Below, piece after piece: positions 22,092 through 30,449 of a DNA stretch of 64,000 nucleotides. The DNA is from Streptomyces liliifuscus (lineage in GTDB: Bacteria > Actinomycetota > Actinomycetes > Streptomycetales > Streptomycetaceae), in assembly GCF_016598615.1 (NCBI RefSeq), contig NZ_CP066831.1, positions 8,742,001 through 8,806,000 of the forward strand, given 5' to 3'. The translations under genes and the position numbers were made by a program. Each line of letters begins with the position of its first letter. Position 1 is the stretch's first letter. The notes below the pieces were generated by a model. It did not search any database. It was given only the letters and a program-made list of their open reading frames with translations, and was not told the DNA's origin.

Positions 22092-23525
22092 GTGAGCAGC
22101 AACAGCGGTGATGTACGGCTCTGGGGTGGGCGGTTCGCCGACGGGCCCGCCGAGGCTCTGGCCAAGCTGTCCGCGTCCGTCCACTTCGACTGGCGGCTGG
22201 CGCCGTACGACATCGCCGGATCGCGTGCCCACGCGCGCGTGCTGCACAAGGCGAACCTCCTCACCGACGACGAGCTGGAGCGCATGCTCGCGGGGCTCGA
22301 CCGGCTGGAGGCGGTCGTCGCGGACGGCTCCTTCGTCGGCACCGTCGCCGACGAGGACGTCCACACCGCCCTGGAGCGCGGCCTCCTGGAGCAGCTCGGC
22401 CCGGACCTCGGTGGCAAGCTGCGCGCCGGCCGCTCGCGCAACGACCAGGTCGCCACGCTCTTCCGGATGTACCTGCGCGACCACGCACGCATCATCGGCG
22501 GCCTGATCGCCGACCTCCAGGACGCGCTGATCGGGCTCGCCGAGGCGCACCCGGACGTCGCGATGCCGGGCCGTACGCATCTGCAGCACGCCCAGCCCGT
22601 ACTGTTCGCCCACCATGTGCTGGCGCACGCCCAGTCCCTGTCCCGGGACGCCGAGCGCCTGCGGCAGTGGGACGAGCGGACGGCCGTGTCGCCGTACGGC
22701 TCGGGTGCCCTGGCCGGTTCCTCCCTCGGCCTCGACCCGGAGTCGGTCGCCAAGGACCTCGGCTTCGAGAACGGCAGCGTCGGCAACTCCATCGACGGCA
22801 CGGCCTCGCGTGACTTCGTCGCCGAGTTCGCCTTCATCACCGCGATGATCGGGGTGAACCTCTCCCGGATCGCGGAGGAGGTCATCATCTGGAACACGAA
22901 GGAGTTCTCCTTCGTCACCCTCCATGACGCCTTCTCCACCGGCTCGTCGATCATGCCGCAGAAGAAGAACCCGGACATCGCGGAGCTGGCGCGCGGCAAG
23001 TCGGGCCGGCTCATCGGCAACCTCACCGGTCTGATGGCGACGCTCAAGGCGCTGCCCCTCGCCTACAACCGCGACCTCCAGGAGGACAAGGAGCCGGTCT
23101 TCGACTCCTGCGACCAGTTGGAGGTCCTGCTGCCCGCCTTCACCGGCATGATGGCGACCCTCACCGTCCACCGCGAGCGCATGGAGGAGCTGGCCCCGGC
23201 CGGCTTCTCGCTCGCCACCGACATCGCCGAGTGGCTGGTCAAGCAGGGCGTGCCGTTCCGTGTCGCACACGAGGTCGCGGGGGAGTGCGTCAAGGCCGCG
23301 GAGGCCGACGGCATCGAACTCGACGGCCTCACCGACGAGCAGTTCGCGAAGATCTCCGCCCACCTCACACCCGAGGTCCGGTCAGTCCTGAACGTGCCGG
23401 GCGCCCTGGCCTCCCGCAACGGCAGGGGAGGCACTGCCCCGAGCGCGGTCGCGATCCAGCTGACAGAGGTGAAGGCGAACGTGGCGGCCCAGCACGAGTG
23501 GGCCACGGCCAAGGACAAGCGGTAG
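22092..23525 (+). CDS. argH: Argininosuccinate lyase
   Basis: A 477-residue enzyme that splits argininosuccinate to arginine and fumarate, last step of the pathway. Start LWGGRFADGPAEALAKLSAS is typical. RSRNDQVATLFRMYLRD, PGRTHLQHAQPVLFAHH and the fumarase/aspartase superfamily signature GSSIMPQKKNPDIAEL (about residues 284-299) are all intact; the catalytic serine lies in that signature loop. GTG start at 22092 after TTGAGGAGCACAGCAA. About 116 bases separate it from argG, occupied by a dispersed repeat; no ARG box was seen in this gap, so expression probably continues from the argG promoter. Confidence 0.97.
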   Translation: MSSNSGDVRLWGGRFADGPAEALAKLSASVHFDWRLAPYDIAGSRAHARVLHKANLLTDDELERMLAGLDRLEAVVADGSFVGTVADEDVHTALERGLLEQLGPDLGGKLRAGRSRNDQVATLFRMYLRDHARIIGGLIADLQDALIGLAEAHPDVAMPGRTHLQHAQPVLFAHHVLAHAQSLSRDAERLRQWDERTAVSPYGSGALAGSSLGLDPESVAKDLGFENGSVGNSIDGTASRDFVAEFAFITAMIGVNLSRIAEEVIIWNTKEFSFVTLHDAFSTGSSIMPQKKNPDIAELARGKSGRLIGNLTGLMATLKALPLAYNRDLQEDKEPVFDSCDQLEVLLPAFTGMMATLTVHRERMEELAPAGFSLATDIAEWLVKQGVPFRVAHEVAGECVKAAEADGIELDGLTDEQFAKISAHLTPEVRSVLNVPGALASRNGRGGTAPSAVAIQLTEVKANVAAQHEWATAKDKR

Positions 23526-23530
23526 AGGGA

Positions 23531-23605
23531 GCGCCCCTTCAGGGGCGCAGGGCTGTGACATTTGCGGCTCCGCCGCGGGGCACGACCAGCCACAACGGCG
23601 CCGCA
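23531..23605 (+). terminator. Hairpin after argH within a variant of the dispersed repeat
   Basis: GCGCCCCT-TC-AGGGGCGC (23531-23548) is a perfect eight-base stem six bases after the argH stop, followed by a second small stem GCGGC-TCC-GCCGC and by ACGACCAGCCACAACG, which matches the 3' part of the dispersed intergenic repeat. It probably terminates argH transcription. Confidence 0.7.
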
Positions 23606-23717
23606 CTCGCCGAAGGGCCGTGCATCCCGAGCTCTTGGGCGCCCTGCCCTCACCGAAGGTCATCGCGGGTTACGTTGGTCGGACAGCCGTACTGGAGCCG
23701 ACCAAACGGAGCCCGCG

Positions 23718-24689
23718 ATGCCCTTCGCCCGACTGGCCACAGCAACGACCCCCACCTGCCACATCGGACTGGGCCTCGCCGCAGTCGGCCGCCCCGGCTA
23801 CATCAACCTCGGCCGGGACACCGACCTCGGAGAGAACCGGAGCGTCGAGACGCTCCGCACCCGCACGCACGAACTCCTCGACGCCGCCTACGCCCAGGGC
23901 GTGCGCTACTTCGACGCCGCCCGCTCGTACGGCCGCTCGGAGGAGTTCCTCGCCGGGTGGCTGAACACACGGTCCGACATCGGGGACGTCGTCGTCGGCA
24001 GCAAGTGGGGCTACACCTATACGGCCGACTGGCGCACCGACGCCGAGGCGCACGAGATCAAGGACCACAGTCTCGCCACGTACGAGAGGCAGCGCGCCGA
24101 GAGCGCTGAGCTGCTCGGTGACCGGCTCGACCTCTACCAGATCCACTCCGTGACCCCGGACAGCCCGGCCCTCACCGACAAGGAACTGCACGCCAGGCTG
24201 GCCGAGGCGGCGGCACAGGGCCTGACCGTCGGCTTCTCCACCAGTGGCCCCGCCCAGGCCGACGCGATCCGCACCGCGCTCGCCGTGACGGTCGACGGCG
24301 AGCCGCTGTTCCGTACCGTCCAGGCCACCTACAACGTCCTGGAGACCTCCGCGGGCCCCGCGCTCGCCGAGGCGCACGACGCCGGGCTCACGGTGATCGT
24401 CAAGGAGGGCATGGCCAACGGCCGGCTCGCCGACCCGCACGCGCCGGACGCGGTACGCGCCATCGCCGAGGAGGCCGGCCTCGGTTCCGACGCGGTCGCC
24501 CTGGCGCTCGTCCTGCGGCAGCCCTGGGCGGGCGTCGTGCTCTCCGGTGCGGCCACGGCAGTCCAGCTCTCCTCGAACCTGCACGCCGCCGTGGTCGATC
24601 TCGACGACGAGCAGCAGGCCCGGCTCGACGCGCTGACCGAGGAGCCGGTGGCGTACTGGGAGCGTCGCGGGCAACTGCCCTGGCACTGA
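23718..24689 (+). CDS. Aldo/keto reductase
   Basis: A 323-residue TIM-barrel oxidoreductase, ATG at 23718. The catalytic tetrad region is recognisable: RYFDAARSYGRSEEFLAGWL (Asp and Tyr, about 55-75), VVVGSKWGYTY (Lys, about 90) and LYQIHSV (His, about 140). The C-terminal VVLSGAATAVQLSSNL motif (about 275) binds the NADPH phosphate side. It belongs to the broad family that reduces aldehydes or ketones; the natural substrate is not predictable. It is followed by the TetR-MFS unit after 83 bases but has its own direction and no coupling to it. GlyGlyLeu-type motif GLGLAAVGRPGYINLGR near the N-terminus is usual. Confidence 0.9.
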   Translation: MPFARLATATTPTCHIGLGLAAVGRPGYINLGRDTDLGENRSVETLRTRTHELLDAAYAQGVRYFDAARSYGRSEEFLAGWLNTRSDIGDVVVGSKWGYTYTADWRTDAEAHEIKDHSLATYERQRAESAELLGDRLDLYQIHSVTPDSPALTDKELHARLAEAAAQGLTVGFSTSGPAQADAIRTALAVTVDGEPLFRTVQATYNVLETSAGPALAEAHDAGLTVIVKEGMANGRLADPHAPDAVRAIAEEAGLGSDAVALALVLRQPWAGVVLSGAATAVQLSSNLHAAVVDLDDEQQARLDALTEEPVAYWERRGQLPWH

Positions 24690-24735
24690 GTTTTCGCAGA
24701 TGGACCCACCAGCGGTGAGCGTCGTGCGCTTCGGG

Positions 24736-24775
24736 TGAGACATTGATGTCTCATATGGGTTATGGTTGTCTCATG
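24736..24775 (+). promoter_or_regulatory. Palindromic TetR operator overlapping a leaderless promoter
   Basis: TGAGACATTGATGTCTCA (24736-24753) is a perfect palindrome with eight-base arms. A further half-site TTGTCTCA lies at 24767-24774, reaching the start codon. GAGACA (24738-24743) and TATGGT (24761-24766) are 17 bases apart and fit a -35/-10 pair that would start transcription at or near the ATG (24773); no ribosome-binding site precedes the ATG. The regulator encoded next most likely binds here and represses itself and the efflux pump. Confidence 0.65.
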
Positions 24776-25324
24776 GCCATCGACCGTGACCTCGTGCTGC
24801 GCAGCGCAGCCGCCCTGCTCACCCGGAAATCCACCGCCACCATGGACGAGGTCGCCAAGGCGGCCGGGATCAGCCGGGCCACGCTGCACCGCCAGTTCGC
24901 CGGGCGCGACGCCCTCGTGCGGGCGCTGGAGGATCTCGGGATCCGGGAGTGCGAGGCGGCGCTGGACGCTGCGCGGCTTGACGAGGACACCGCCCGGGAG
25001 GCCGTACGCCGTCTGGTGGGCGAGATCGAGAGCGCCGCCGGGCTGCTCGCCTTCCTCTACTCCGAGAACCAGCTGTTCGAGGGCGAGGAGCGGCACGAGG
25101 GCTGGGCCCGGCTCGACACGCGGATCGCCGCGGTGTTCCGACGCGGCCAGGAGAGCGGCGAGTTCCGCATCGACCTCACCCCGGCCTGGCTCACCGAAGC
25201 CCTCTACGGGCTCATCGCCTCCGGGGCGTGGGCAGTGGCCGAGGGACGGGTGGCCGCCAACGACTTCCACCACATGATCGTCGAGCTGTTGCTCGGCGGC
25301 GCACTAAGGAGAGAGGAATCATGA
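24773..25324 (+). CDS. TetR/AcrR family transcriptional regulator
   Basis: A 183-residue repressor. The N-terminal helix-turn-helix (about 10-55) is STATMDEVAKAAGISRATLH followed by RQFAGRDALVRALEDLG, standard for the family. The C-terminal part is helical (about 70-175) and would bind the inducer and dimerise; its sequence gives no ligand. The stop overlaps the ATG of the MFS transporter gene (ATGA), so regulator and pump are made together. The likely operator is the palindrome over its own promoter. This is the usual drug-sensing arrangement in which the pump's substrate releases the repressor. Confidence 0.92.
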   Translation: MAIDRDLVLRSAAALLTRKSTATMDEVAKAAGISRATLHRQFAGRDALVRALEDLGIRECEAALDAARLDEDTAREAVRRLVGEIESAAGLLAFLYSENQLFEGEERHEGWARLDTRIAAVFRRGQESGEFRIDLTPAWLTEALYGLIASGAWAVAEGRVAANDFHHMIVELLLGGALRREES

Positions 25325-26850
25325 CCAGCACGGTGCGGCCGGCGTTCGAGGCGGAGACGGAGAAGCGTCCGGGCCGCTGGCTCGCGCTCGCCGTCCTCGT
25401 CCTCGCCGTGCTGCTGGTGGCCGTCGACGCGACCGTTCTCGGTCTCGCGACCCCCTACATCAGCGAGGACCTCCAGCCTTCCGGTACGCAGCTGTTGTGG
25501 ATCGGAGACGTCTACTCGTTCGTCATCGCCGGCCTGCTCGTGTCGATGGGCAGCCTCGGTGACCGCATCGGGCGCAAGAAGCTGCTGCTCGTCGGCTCGG
25601 TCGCGTTCGGTCTCGTCTCCGTGCTCAACGCCTATGCGAGCACTCCCGAGTTGATGATCGTGGCGCGGGCACTGCTCGGTGTCGCGGGCGCGACCCTGAT
25701 GCCCGCCACCCTCGCGCTCATCCGCAACCTCTTCCACGACCCGCGCGAGCGCAGCCTCGCCATCGGCATCTGGGGCGCCACAGCCTCGGCCGGTACGGCG
25801 GTCGGTCCGGTCGTCGGCGGATTCCTCCTCGAACACTTCTGGTGGGGCTCCGTCTTCCTGATCAACCTCCCCGTGATGGCGGTCCTCGTCCTCGTCGGCG
25901 TGAAGCTGCTGCCCGAGTCCCGCAACCCCGAGCCCGGCCCCTGGGACCTGATGAGCGTCGTGCTGTCGCTCATCGGCATGGTCGGCATCGTGTACGGGAT
26001 CAAGGAGGCCGCCTCGCACGGCCCGAACGCCACGGCGGGCGCCGCTGCCCTGCTCGGCGCGGTCGCGCTCTACGGATTCGTACGCCGTCAACTCACGCTT
26101 CCCATCCCGCTGTTGGACATGCGGCTGTTCCGCAACCGCGGCTTCTCCGGGGCCGTGCTCGCCGATCTGCTGACCATCCTCGGCCTGTCCGGGCTGGTCT
26201 TCTTCCTCTCGCAGTTCCTGCAACTGGTGCAGGGCAGGGGGCCGTTGGAGGCGGGCCTTGCCGAACTGCCCGCCGCGATCGGCGCGGTGGCGGCGGGCCT
26301 GGTCGCGGGCACGGTCGCGCGCCGGTATTCGGTGCGTGCCGTCACCGCCGGCGGGCTGGCCGCGATCGGACTCGCCCTTGGCTCGCTGACCCTGCTCAGC
26401 GAGTCGACCGGGTATCCGCTCCTCGGCGGGGCCCTGCTGGTCGTCGGCGTGGGCGCGGGCTTCTCCTTCACCGTGACCGCCGACGTGATCCTCTCCAGCG
26501 TGCCCAAGGAGCAGGCGGGCGCCGCGTCCGCGGTCTCCGAGACGGCGTACGAACTCGGCGCGGCCCTCGGTATCGCCCTGCTCGGTTCCATCGTCACCGG
26601 CGTCTACGCCGGGTTCACGGCCCCACCGGGCACACCCCCCGAGGTGGCCGCCGCGGCCCACGAGTCCCTCGGCGGGGCGGTCGAGGCATCCGCCGACCTG
26701 CCCGACGCCGAGCCCCTCCTCGACGCCGCCCGCACGGCCTTCGTCGACGGCATCGCCCTGGCGGCGGGCCTCGGCGCAGCGGTACTCCTGGCGGCATCGG
26801 TGGCGGCATGGGTACTGCTGCGCGGTCAGAAGCTGGGTGACGGGGAATAG
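25321..26850 (+). CDS. MFS multidrug transporter (DHA2 family, 14 helices)
   Basis: A 509-residue membrane protein with about 14 hydrophobic segments. Signature regions of drug:H+ antiporters: VLLVAVDATVLGLATPYISE (motif near helix 1), GSLGDRIGRKKLLLVGSVAF (motif A between helices 2 and 3), IWGATASAGTAVGPVVGGFL (motif C in helix 5, GP dipeptide). The length and the QacA-like order place it in the DHA2 group. It exports a toxic compound from the cell in exchange for protons; the substrate is unknown but should induce the coupled TetR regulator. The gene ends before a dispersed repeat with a hairpin. Confidence 0.93.
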   Translation: MTSTVRPAFEAETEKRPGRWLALAVLVLAVLLVAVDATVLGLATPYISEDLQPSGTQLLWIGDVYSFVIAGLLVSMGSLGDRIGRKKLLLVGSVAFGLVSVLNAYASTPELMIVARALLGVAGATLMPATLALIRNLFHDPRERSLAIGIWGATASAGTAVGPVVGGFLLEHFWWGSVFLINLPVMAVLVLVGVKLLPESRNPEPGPWDLMSVVLSLIGMVGIVYGIKEAASHGPNATAGAAALLGAVALYGFVRRQLTLPIPLLDMRLFRNRGFSGAVLADLLTILGLSGLVFFLSQFLQLVQGRGPLEAGLAELPAAIGAVAAGLVAGTVARRYSVRAVTAGGLAAIGLALGSLTLLSESTGYPLLGGALLVVGVGAGFSFTVTADVILSSVPKEQAGAASAVSETAYELGAALGIALLGSIVTGVYAGFTAPPGTPPEVAAAAHESLGGAVEASADLPDAEPLLDAARTAFVDGIALAAGLGAAVLLAASVAAWVLLRGQKLGDGE

Positions 26851-26852
26851 GA

Positions 26853-26907
26853 GGGGCGCCTGCAAGGGGCGCGGGGAACTGCGCGACAAGCCACAACGCA
26901 CCCGCAG
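26853..26907 (+). repeat. Dispersed GC-rich intergenic repeat, copy 3
   Basis: GGGGCGCCTGCAAGGGGCGC, then GGGGAACTGCGCGACAAGCC and ACAACGCACCCGCAG: the full-length form of the element in direct orientation, immediately after the transporter gene. Confidence 0.88.
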
Positions 26908-27033
26908 CCGACATACAACCCCCGGCCCACAAACCCGCAGGCAGCGGTGCCCTTTAAGCTCGTTTTCGCCCTCACCTGATGGTCTTGGCTCCGTACCGGA
27001 CGTCGTCCCACACGGCCGAAGGAGCCACCGACC

Positions 27034-27297
27034 ATGACCCGTCATATCCGTAACCGAAAGATCCTCGTCGTCACCGCGCTGGCCACCGCGGCCCTGGCGG
27101 CCGGCGGCGTCGCCCTCGCCGCAGACGGCGACGAGGCCCCACGCGAAACGGTCCGCTTCGTCGTCGAGGAAGGCACGACCGAGGGCGGAGCGGCCGACAG
27201 CGGAACCCGCACCTGGACCCGCGAGGACTGCCCCGACAAGGACGGCTCCAGCGGCACCCCCTCCGAGGATCCGAGCAACCCCGCGGCAGCGCTGTGA
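27034..27297 (+). CDS. Small secreted protein of unknown function
   Basis: An 87-residue protein with a signal peptide (NRKILVVTALATAALAAGGV, cleavage near AlaLeuAla-Ala at about 30). The mature part is acidic, Thr/Ser/Asp/Glu-rich and shows no fold: APRETVRFVVEEGTTEGGAA, then RTWTREDCPDKDGSSG. One cysteine, no lipobox. ATG at 27034 follows GAAGGAGCCACCGACC. Its TGA overlaps the GTG of the MoxR gene, so it opens that operon and is translated with it. No function can be given; a role outside the membrane near the VWA protein would fit. Confidence 0.75.
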   Translation: MTRHIRNRKILVVTALATAALAAGGVALAADGDEAPRETVRFVVEEGTTEGGAADSGTRTWTREDCPDKDGSSGTPSEDPSNPAAAL

Positions 27298-28364
27298 CCA
27301 CCGCCGACCCACGTGGCGACACCACGGACGGGAAGCTCCTCGAAGAGGCGCTCTTCGAGGTCAAGCGAGTGATCGTGGGCCAGGACCGCATGGTGGAGCG
27401 GATGTTCACCGCGGTCCTGGCCCGGGGCCACTGCCTGCTCCAGGGCGTCCCGGGCGTCGCCAAGACACTCGCCGCGAAGACCCTCGCGCAGGTGGCCGGC
27501 GGACGCTTCGCCCGGCTGCAGTTCACCCCCGACCTCGTCCCGTCCGACATCACCGGCACCCGGATCTACCGCCCGTCCCAGGAGACGTTCAGCGTCGAAC
27601 CCGGCCCGGTCGTCGCCAACTTCGTCCTCGCCGACGAGATCAACCGCGCCCCCGCCAAGGTGCAGTCCGCGCTTCTCGAAGTGATGGGTGAGCACCAGGT
27701 CTCCATCGGCGGTACCACCATCCCCGTCCCCCAGCCGTTCCTCGTACTCGCCACCCAGAACCCCATCGAGTCCGAGGGCGTCTACCAACTCCCCGAAGCC
27801 CAGCGCGACCGCTTCCTGCTCAAGGTCGACGTCGCCGTCCCCAGCGAGTCCGAGGAACTCGCGATCCTCTACCGCATGAGTGTCGACCCGCCCAGGGCGC
27901 GCCCCGTCCTCACCCCCGAGCGGCTCATCGCGCTCCAGCGCACCGCCGACAAGGTGTTCGTGCACCACGCGGTCGCCGAGTACGCCGTACGACTGGTCGT
28001 CTCGACCCGTGAACTCGCGGGCCCCGGCAGCCGGTTGGCGCACGGAGCCGGCCCGCGCGCCACGCTGGGCCTGGTCGCCGCCGCCCGCGCGCTCGCGCTG
28101 CTGCGCGGCCGTGGCTACGTCCTCCCCGAGGACGTGCACGACCTGGCCCACGAGGTCGTCGCCCACCGGCTCGTGCTGTCCTTCGACGCGCTCGCCGACG
28201 GGATCACCGGCGCCGAGATCGTCGACGAGGTACTGGCCGCCGTGGAGCAGCCACGCATCACCCCGCGCCAGGCCGCCACGCGCCCCCAGGGGCGAACGGA
28301 AGGCAGCACAGAAGGCCGTGCAGAGGGACGAACAGAGGGGGGAACGGAGGGCGAAGCGGCATGA
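27294..28364 (+). CDS. MoxR family AAA+ ATPase with repetitive C-terminal tail
   Basis: A 356-residue AAA+ protein. Walker A is LLQGVPGVAKTLAAKTLAQV (about 50), Walker B NFVLADEINRAPAKVQSALL (about 110), sensor 1 VLATQNPIESEGVYQLPEAQ (about 150), followed by the arginine-finger region RFLLKV. MoxR ATPases act as chaperones with VWA proteins in metal or protein assembly. The GTG at 27294 overlaps the preceding stop. The last 24 residues (GRTEGSTEGRAEGRTEGG and on) come from a 12-bp tandem repeat that runs up to the DUF58 start codon and are not part of the family. It forms an operon with DUF58 and VWA genes, the standard trio. Confidence 0.93.
   Translation: MTTADPRGDTTDGKLLEEALFEVKRVIVGQDRMVERMFTAVLARGHCLLQGVPGVAKTLAAKTLAQVAGGRFARLQFTPDLVPSDITGTRIYRPSQETFSVEPGPVVANFVLADEINRAPAKVQSALLEVMGEHQVSIGGTTIPVPQPFLVLATQNPIESEGVYQLPEAQRDRFLLKVDVAVPSESEELAILYRMSVDPPRARPVLTPERLIALQRTADKVFVHHAVAEYAVRLVVSTRELAGPGSRLAHGAGPRATLGLVAAARALALLRGRGYVLPEDVHDLAHEVVAHRLVLSFDALADGITGAEIVDEVLAAVEQPRITPRQAATRPQGRTEGSTEGRAEGRTEGGTEGEAA
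28290..28361 (+). repeat. 12-bp tandem repeat at the 3' end of the MoxR gene
   Basis: Six 12-base units from 28290 (GGGCGAACGGAA, GGCAGCACAGAA, GGCCGTGCAGAG, GGACGAACAGAG, GGGGGAACGGAG, GGCGAAGCGGCA). In frame they encode Gly-x-Thr/Ala-Glu tetrapeptides. The array abuts the ATG of the next gene. Confidence 0.8.
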
Positions 28365-29284
28365 GCGGCACCCCGACCCTCAGCGAACTCACCCCCGAAC
28401 AGGCCCTCAAACACCTGGAGTTGCTCTTCACACGCCGCCCCGACGGCCTCCTCCAGGGCGACCACCCCGGCCTCGTACCGGGACCCGGCACAGAGGTGTC
28501 CGAGACCAGGCCGTACGTCATCGGCGACGACGTACGCCGAATGGACTGGAACGCCACCGCGCGCACCACCGTCCCGCACGTCCGGCTCACCCTCGCCGAC
28601 CGCGAACTGACCACCTGGATCGTGCTCGACGCGTCCGCGAGCATGGACTTCGGCACGGCGAGGATGGAGAAACGCGACCTGGCCGTCGGCGCGGCGGCGG
28701 CCGTCGCCTTCCTCACCGAACGGGCCGGGAACCGGCTCGGCGCGCAGATCACCGGACCGGACGGCATCCAGCGGATTCCGCCCCGCACCGGACGCCACCA
28801 CCTCCTCACGATCCTGCGGGCCGCCCTGGACCGGCCCCGGGTGGCGGCGGGCGGGTCCGCGGACGCCCGGCACTCCCTGGCCGACGCCCTGCGTTCGCTG
28901 CGCACACTCCCCGGCAGCGGCCTGGTCGCCGTCGTCTCCGACTTCCTGGAGACCGGCTGGGAGCAACCCCTTCGAACGATCGCCCACCGCCACCAGATCC
29001 TGGCCGTCGAGACCGTCGACCCCCGTGAACTGGAGCTGCCCGCAGTGGGGTTGCTCAACGTCGTCGATCCGGAGACCGGCATCAGGCGCGAAATCCCCAC
29101 CCACTCACGGCGGTTGCGTGAGCGGTACGCCGAAGCGGCCCTGGAACAGCGGGCGTTGATCAAGGCGTGCATCCGCCGGGCCGGCGCGGCCCACCTCCGA
29201 CTGCGTACGGACCGCGACTGGGTGCGCGACGTCGTACGCCATGTCGAGGAGCAGCGGCGCCGGTCGGGAGGCGGTGCCGCGTGA
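28361..29284 (+). CDS. DUF58 domain-containing protein
   Basis: A 307-residue protein, ATG overlapping the MoxR stop. VSETRPYVIGDDVRRMDWNA (about 45-65) is the DUF58 signature (R-x-Y-x-x-G-D-x-x-R-x-x-DW). It is followed by a VWA-like fold with WIVLDASASMDFGTA (about 87-101), a DxSxS metal site, and VAVVSDFLETGWEQP. DUF58 proteins work with MoxR ATPases, probably as adaptors in assembling or activating partners at the membrane. The gene's TGA overlaps the GTG of a 36-codon ORF that links it to the VWA gene. Confidence 0.92.
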   Translation: MSGTPTLSELTPEQALKHLELLFTRRPDGLLQGDHPGLVPGPGTEVSETRPYVIGDDVRRMDWNATARTTVPHVRLTLADRELTTWIVLDASASMDFGTARMEKRDLAVGAAAAVAFLTERAGNRLGAQITGPDGIQRIPPRTGRHHLLTILRAALDRPRVAAGGSADARHSLADALRSLRTLPGSGLVAVVSDFLETGWEQPLRTIAHRHQILAVETVDPRELELPAVGLLNVVDPETGIRREIPTHSRRLRERYAEAALEQRALIKACIRRAGAAHLRLRTDRDWVRDVVRHVEEQRRRSGGGAA

Positions 29285-29391
29285 ACAAGCCCTTCGCACC
29301 GGTGTCCGTCGTCGCCCCGGAGTCCGTCACCCCGTTCCCCGTACGCCCGCATCCCCCGGAGGGGGCCATGAGTCCGCTGGAGGTGCCGTGA
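29281..29391 (+). CDS. 36-residue coupling ORF between DUF58 and VWA genes
   Basis: GTG at 29281 overlaps the DUF58 stop (GTGA) and the TGA at 29389-29391 overlaps the GTG of the VWA gene. The peptide is VNKPFAPVSVVAPESVTPFP and 16 more residues, Pro/Val-rich, with no recognised family. The reading frame is defined only by its overlaps; it may serve to carry ribosomes across the 100-base gap rather than to make a stable product. It contains an internal ATG (29368) preceded by GGAGGGGGCC. Confidence 0.45.
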   Translation: MNKPFAPVSVVAPESVTPFPVRPHPPEGAMSPLEVP

Positions 29392-30338
29392 GTCTTCACT
29401 CGCCCGGCTGGCTGCTGCTCCTGGTGCCGCTCGCCCTGCTGATCGGCGCCTACCTTCTGGTGCAGCGCAGGCGCGGCCGGTACGCGGTCCGCTTCACCAA
29501 CCTGGAACTGCTGGACAAGGTCGCGCCCCGACGGCCCGGCTGGCGCCGCCATGTCCCGGCGGCCGCCTTCTGCGGCACGCTCGCGCTGCTCGTCGTGGGC
29601 TTCGCCCGGCCGACCACGGAGGTGCAGGTGCCGCGTGAGCGGGCCACGATCGTGGTGGCGTTCGACGTGTCGGCGTCCATGGAGGCCACCGACGTCGAGC
29701 CGACGCGCTTCGAGGCCGCCCAGCGTGCCGCGCTCGCCTTCGTCGACCGGCTGCCCGAGCGCTTCAACGCGGGACTCGTACCGTTCAGCGGATCCGCCAC
29801 GGTCGCGGTCCCGCCGACCACCGACCGCGGCGCCCTGCGCTCGGCCATCGAACGGCTCACCACCGGCGAGGGCACGGCGATCGGCGAGGCCGTCGTGGCC
29901 GCGCGTGACGCCGTCCGCATGCTCGACCGGGAGGCCGAGACCAAGCCGCCGCCCGCGCACATCGTGCTGCTGTCCGACGGCTCCAACACCACGGGCCGGT
30001 CCGTCGAGTCGGCGGCCCAGGAGGCGGCCGGCGACAAAATCCCGGTCTCGACCATCGCGTACGGCACGGAAAGCGGGACCATTGACCTGCCGTCCGGCGA
30101 CACGGTGAGCGTCCCGGTCGACGGTCCCGCCCTGCGGGGCCTCGCCTCCAGCACCGGCGGCGACTTCCACGAGGCCGCGACGGGCGAAGAACTCCAGGAG
30201 GTGTACGAGGACATCGGCAGCTCCGTCGGGCACCGCACCGAGGAACGCGAGATCTGGCAGTGGTTCGTCGCGGCCGGCCTCCTCACGGCCCTCGCCACCG
30301 CGGCCACCTCACTGCTCTGGTTCTCCCGACTCCCCTGA
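29388..30338 (+). CDS. VWA domain-containing membrane protein
   Basis: A 316-residue protein; the GTG at 29388 follows GGAGGTGCC and gives VSLHSPGWLLLLVPLALLIG. Two N-terminal membrane helices (about 6-24 and 52-70), a von Willebrand factor A domain outside the cytoplasmic helices (about 85-285) and a C-terminal helix (about 292-312). The MIDAS metal site is intact: FDVSASMEATD (Asp93, Ser95, Ser97), TGEGTAIGEA (Thr) and LLSDGSNTTG (Asp). Last gene of the MoxR operon. In related systems the MoxR-DUF58-VWA group modulates metal insertion or envelope stress; the target is unknown here. Confidence 0.92.
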   Translation: MSLHSPGWLLLLVPLALLIGAYLLVQRRRGRYAVRFTNLELLDKVAPRRPGWRRHVPAAAFCGTLALLVVGFARPTTEVQVPRERATIVVAFDVSASMEATDVEPTRFEAAQRAALAFVDRLPERFNAGLVPFSGSATVAVPPTTDRGALRSAIERLTTGEGTAIGEAVVAARDAVRMLDREAETKPPPAHIVLLSDGSNTTGRSVESAAQEAAGDKIPVSTIAYGTESGTIDLPSGDTVSVPVDGPALRGLASSTGGDFHEAATGEELQEVYEDIGSSVGHRTEEREIWQWFVAAGLLTALATAATSLLWFSRLP

Positions 30339-30449
30339 TCCGCAACCCTCCGGCTTCCGGCGCCCCGCTCCGGCATCCGGCTTCCGGCACCACCGGGTTC
30401 CGCGCCCGGCCCCTCGGGGCCAGGGTTCCGCGACCAAGGAGGAACGACC

